Below are positions 57,875-58,307 of a stretch of DNA of 58,307 bases, piece by piece. A model generated the notes under the pieces. That model was given only the letters and a program-made list of their open reading frames with translations, searched no databases and was not told the origin of the DNA. Each line of letters opens with the position of its first letter. The first letter of the stretch is position 1. The DNA is taken from positions 1 through 58,307 of the forward strand of contig NZ_PQSQ01000048.1 in NCBI RefSeq assembly GCF_002920575.1, written 5' to 3'. A program made the position numbers and the translations under genes. The stretch is from Streptomyces sp. Ru73. Lineage in GTDB: Bacteria; Actinomycetota; Actinomycetes; Streptomycetales; Streptomycetaceae.

Positions 57875-57988
57875 ATGACCAGGACGAACGCCTGCGGCGC
57901 TGCTCTTCCCCCAGGCGGTCGCCGCCTTCCGCGCACCCCGGCCGGCCCGGCCGCAGCACTCCCCGGCACCCGGCGGGCGGCAGCATGA
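57875..57988 (+). CDS. Putative 37-aa leader peptide coupled to the LysR gene
   Basis: MTRTNACGAALPPGGRRLPR and onward, 37 codons rich in Pro, Gly, Ala and Arg. Its stop overlaps the LysR start codon (ATGA at 57985-57988). It begins at the position where a leaderless message from TATAGT would start, while the LysR ATG itself has no clear ribosome site. This suggests translation of the short ORF delivers ribosomes to the regulator. It has no similarity I recognise and could be a chance ORF. Confidence 0.45.
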   Translation: MTRTNACGAALPPGGRRLPRTPAGPAAALPGTRRAAA

Positions 57989-58307
57989 CGCTCACACAGC
58001 TACGCGCTTTCGCCGAGGCGGAGCGGCTCGGCTCCTTCACCGCGGCGGCCGGCGCCATGGAGATCGCGCAGGCGTCCGTGTCGGAGCTGGTACGCCGCCT
58101 CGAAGAGGAACTGGACGCCGAGCTGTTCGTCCGCGGCAGCCGCCGGCTCACCCTCACCGCGGCCGGGCGCGAACTGCTGCCGTACGCGCAGGAGGCGCTG
58201 CGGGCCGCGGACGGCGGCGTCCGGGCGGTGCGTTCCCTCGGCTCGCTGGGCGGCGGCACCGCCACGTTCGGTGTGCTGCGCAACGCCGACTATTACCTCC
58301 TCGCCAA
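57985..58307 (+). CDS. LysR-family regulator, 3' end cut by window edge
   Basis: 107 codons are visible and the frame is open to the last base. The N-terminal HTH is clear: MTLTQLRAFAEAERLGSFT, then ASVSELVRRLEEELDAELFV and TLTAAGRELLPYA. The effector domain begins at TATFGVLRNAD just before the edge. Divergent from arginine deiminase with 279 bp between starts, it may control that gene or one beyond the window. Confidence 0.88.
   Translation, partial: MTLTQLRAFAEAERLGSFTAAAGAMEIAQASVSELVRRLEEELDAELFVRGSRRLTLTAAGRELLPYAQEALRAADGGVRAVRSLGSLGGGTATFGVLRNADYYLLA

Noticed and set aside
1..58307. CRISPR arrays, insertion sequences and rRNA genes
   Set aside because: No regularly spaced repeats, transposase-like proteins with terminal repeats or rRNA signatures were seen on reading through. 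Weak or degraded elements could be missed without computation.

Overview
The window reads as a piece of a Streptomyces (or close actinomycete) chromosome. Support: very high G+C with strong third-position GC, many GTG starts, 4-bp ATGA/GTGA start-stop overlaps, several starts that look leaderless, a calerythrin-type EF-hand protein, an ANTAR regulator, a PIG-L (Mca/MshB-like) deacetylase and rare TTA leucine codons. I see no rRNA, convincing tRNA, CRISPR array or transposase. The content (sugar-acid catabolism, an aminoglycoside acetyltransferase, secreted proteins, a biosynthetic-looking block) suggests an accessory or chromosome-arm region.

Layout. 1-2834: a two-gene heterodimeric ABC exporter, the first gene cut by the window edge, followed convergently by a NarL-type response regulator. 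3.6-5 kb: two conserved proteins of unknown function. 5-9.5 kb: a sugar-acid operon pair (FCD-family GntR regulator, L-fuconate-dehydratase-like enolase, MFS carrier, FAH/KdaD-like enzyme), best read as L-fuconate or D-arabinonate degradation. 9.6-16 kb: hotdog thioesterase, a GT28-like glycosyltransferase divergent from a NodB deacetylase, an SDR, two tandem DMT-like membrane proteins and a MalY/PatB C-S lyase. 16.2-25.5 kb: a membrane protein, a secreted 176-aa protein flanked by strong hairpins, a PIG-L deacetylase, a long gene-free leader with hairpins before a GAF-ANTAR regulator, an orphan cytochrome oxidase subunit I, AAC(3), a small secreted protein, a UDP-sugar dehydrogenase and an EF-hand protein.

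25.6-42.1 kb is the most unusual part: two divergent, tightly overlapping operons of fourteen genes. Leftward: two Gfo/Idh/MocA oxidoreductases, a TIM-barrel sugar isomerase, an M20 hydrolase, an LDH2/MDH2-type dehydrogenase and an unknown protein. Rightward: two DegT aminotransferases, a UbiA prenyltransferase, an FAD amine-oxidase/PPOX-like enzyme, two ANL acyl ligases, a methyltransferase and a double CaiB CoA-transferase. The gene set fits an amino-sugar or aminocyclitol joined to prenyl and acyl-CoA chemistry. I do not recognise it as a known cluster. One ligase carries an in-frame TTA codon, which suggests bldA-dependent expression.

42.1-48.2 kb is a GntR-controlled operon (mannonate dehydratase, fructuronate reductase, MFS carrier, IdnD/RspB-like dehydrogenase) with the full gene logic of L-gulonate or L-idonate to 2-keto-3-deoxygluconate. 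A second dehydratase/reductase pair under a LacI regulator lies at 52.6-56.4 kb. Between them are a TTA-containing membrane protein, a secreted beta-rich protein, an EamA exporter with a divergent LysR, and a small membrane protein. The window ends with arginine deiminase and a truncated LysR gene preceded by a short leader ORF.
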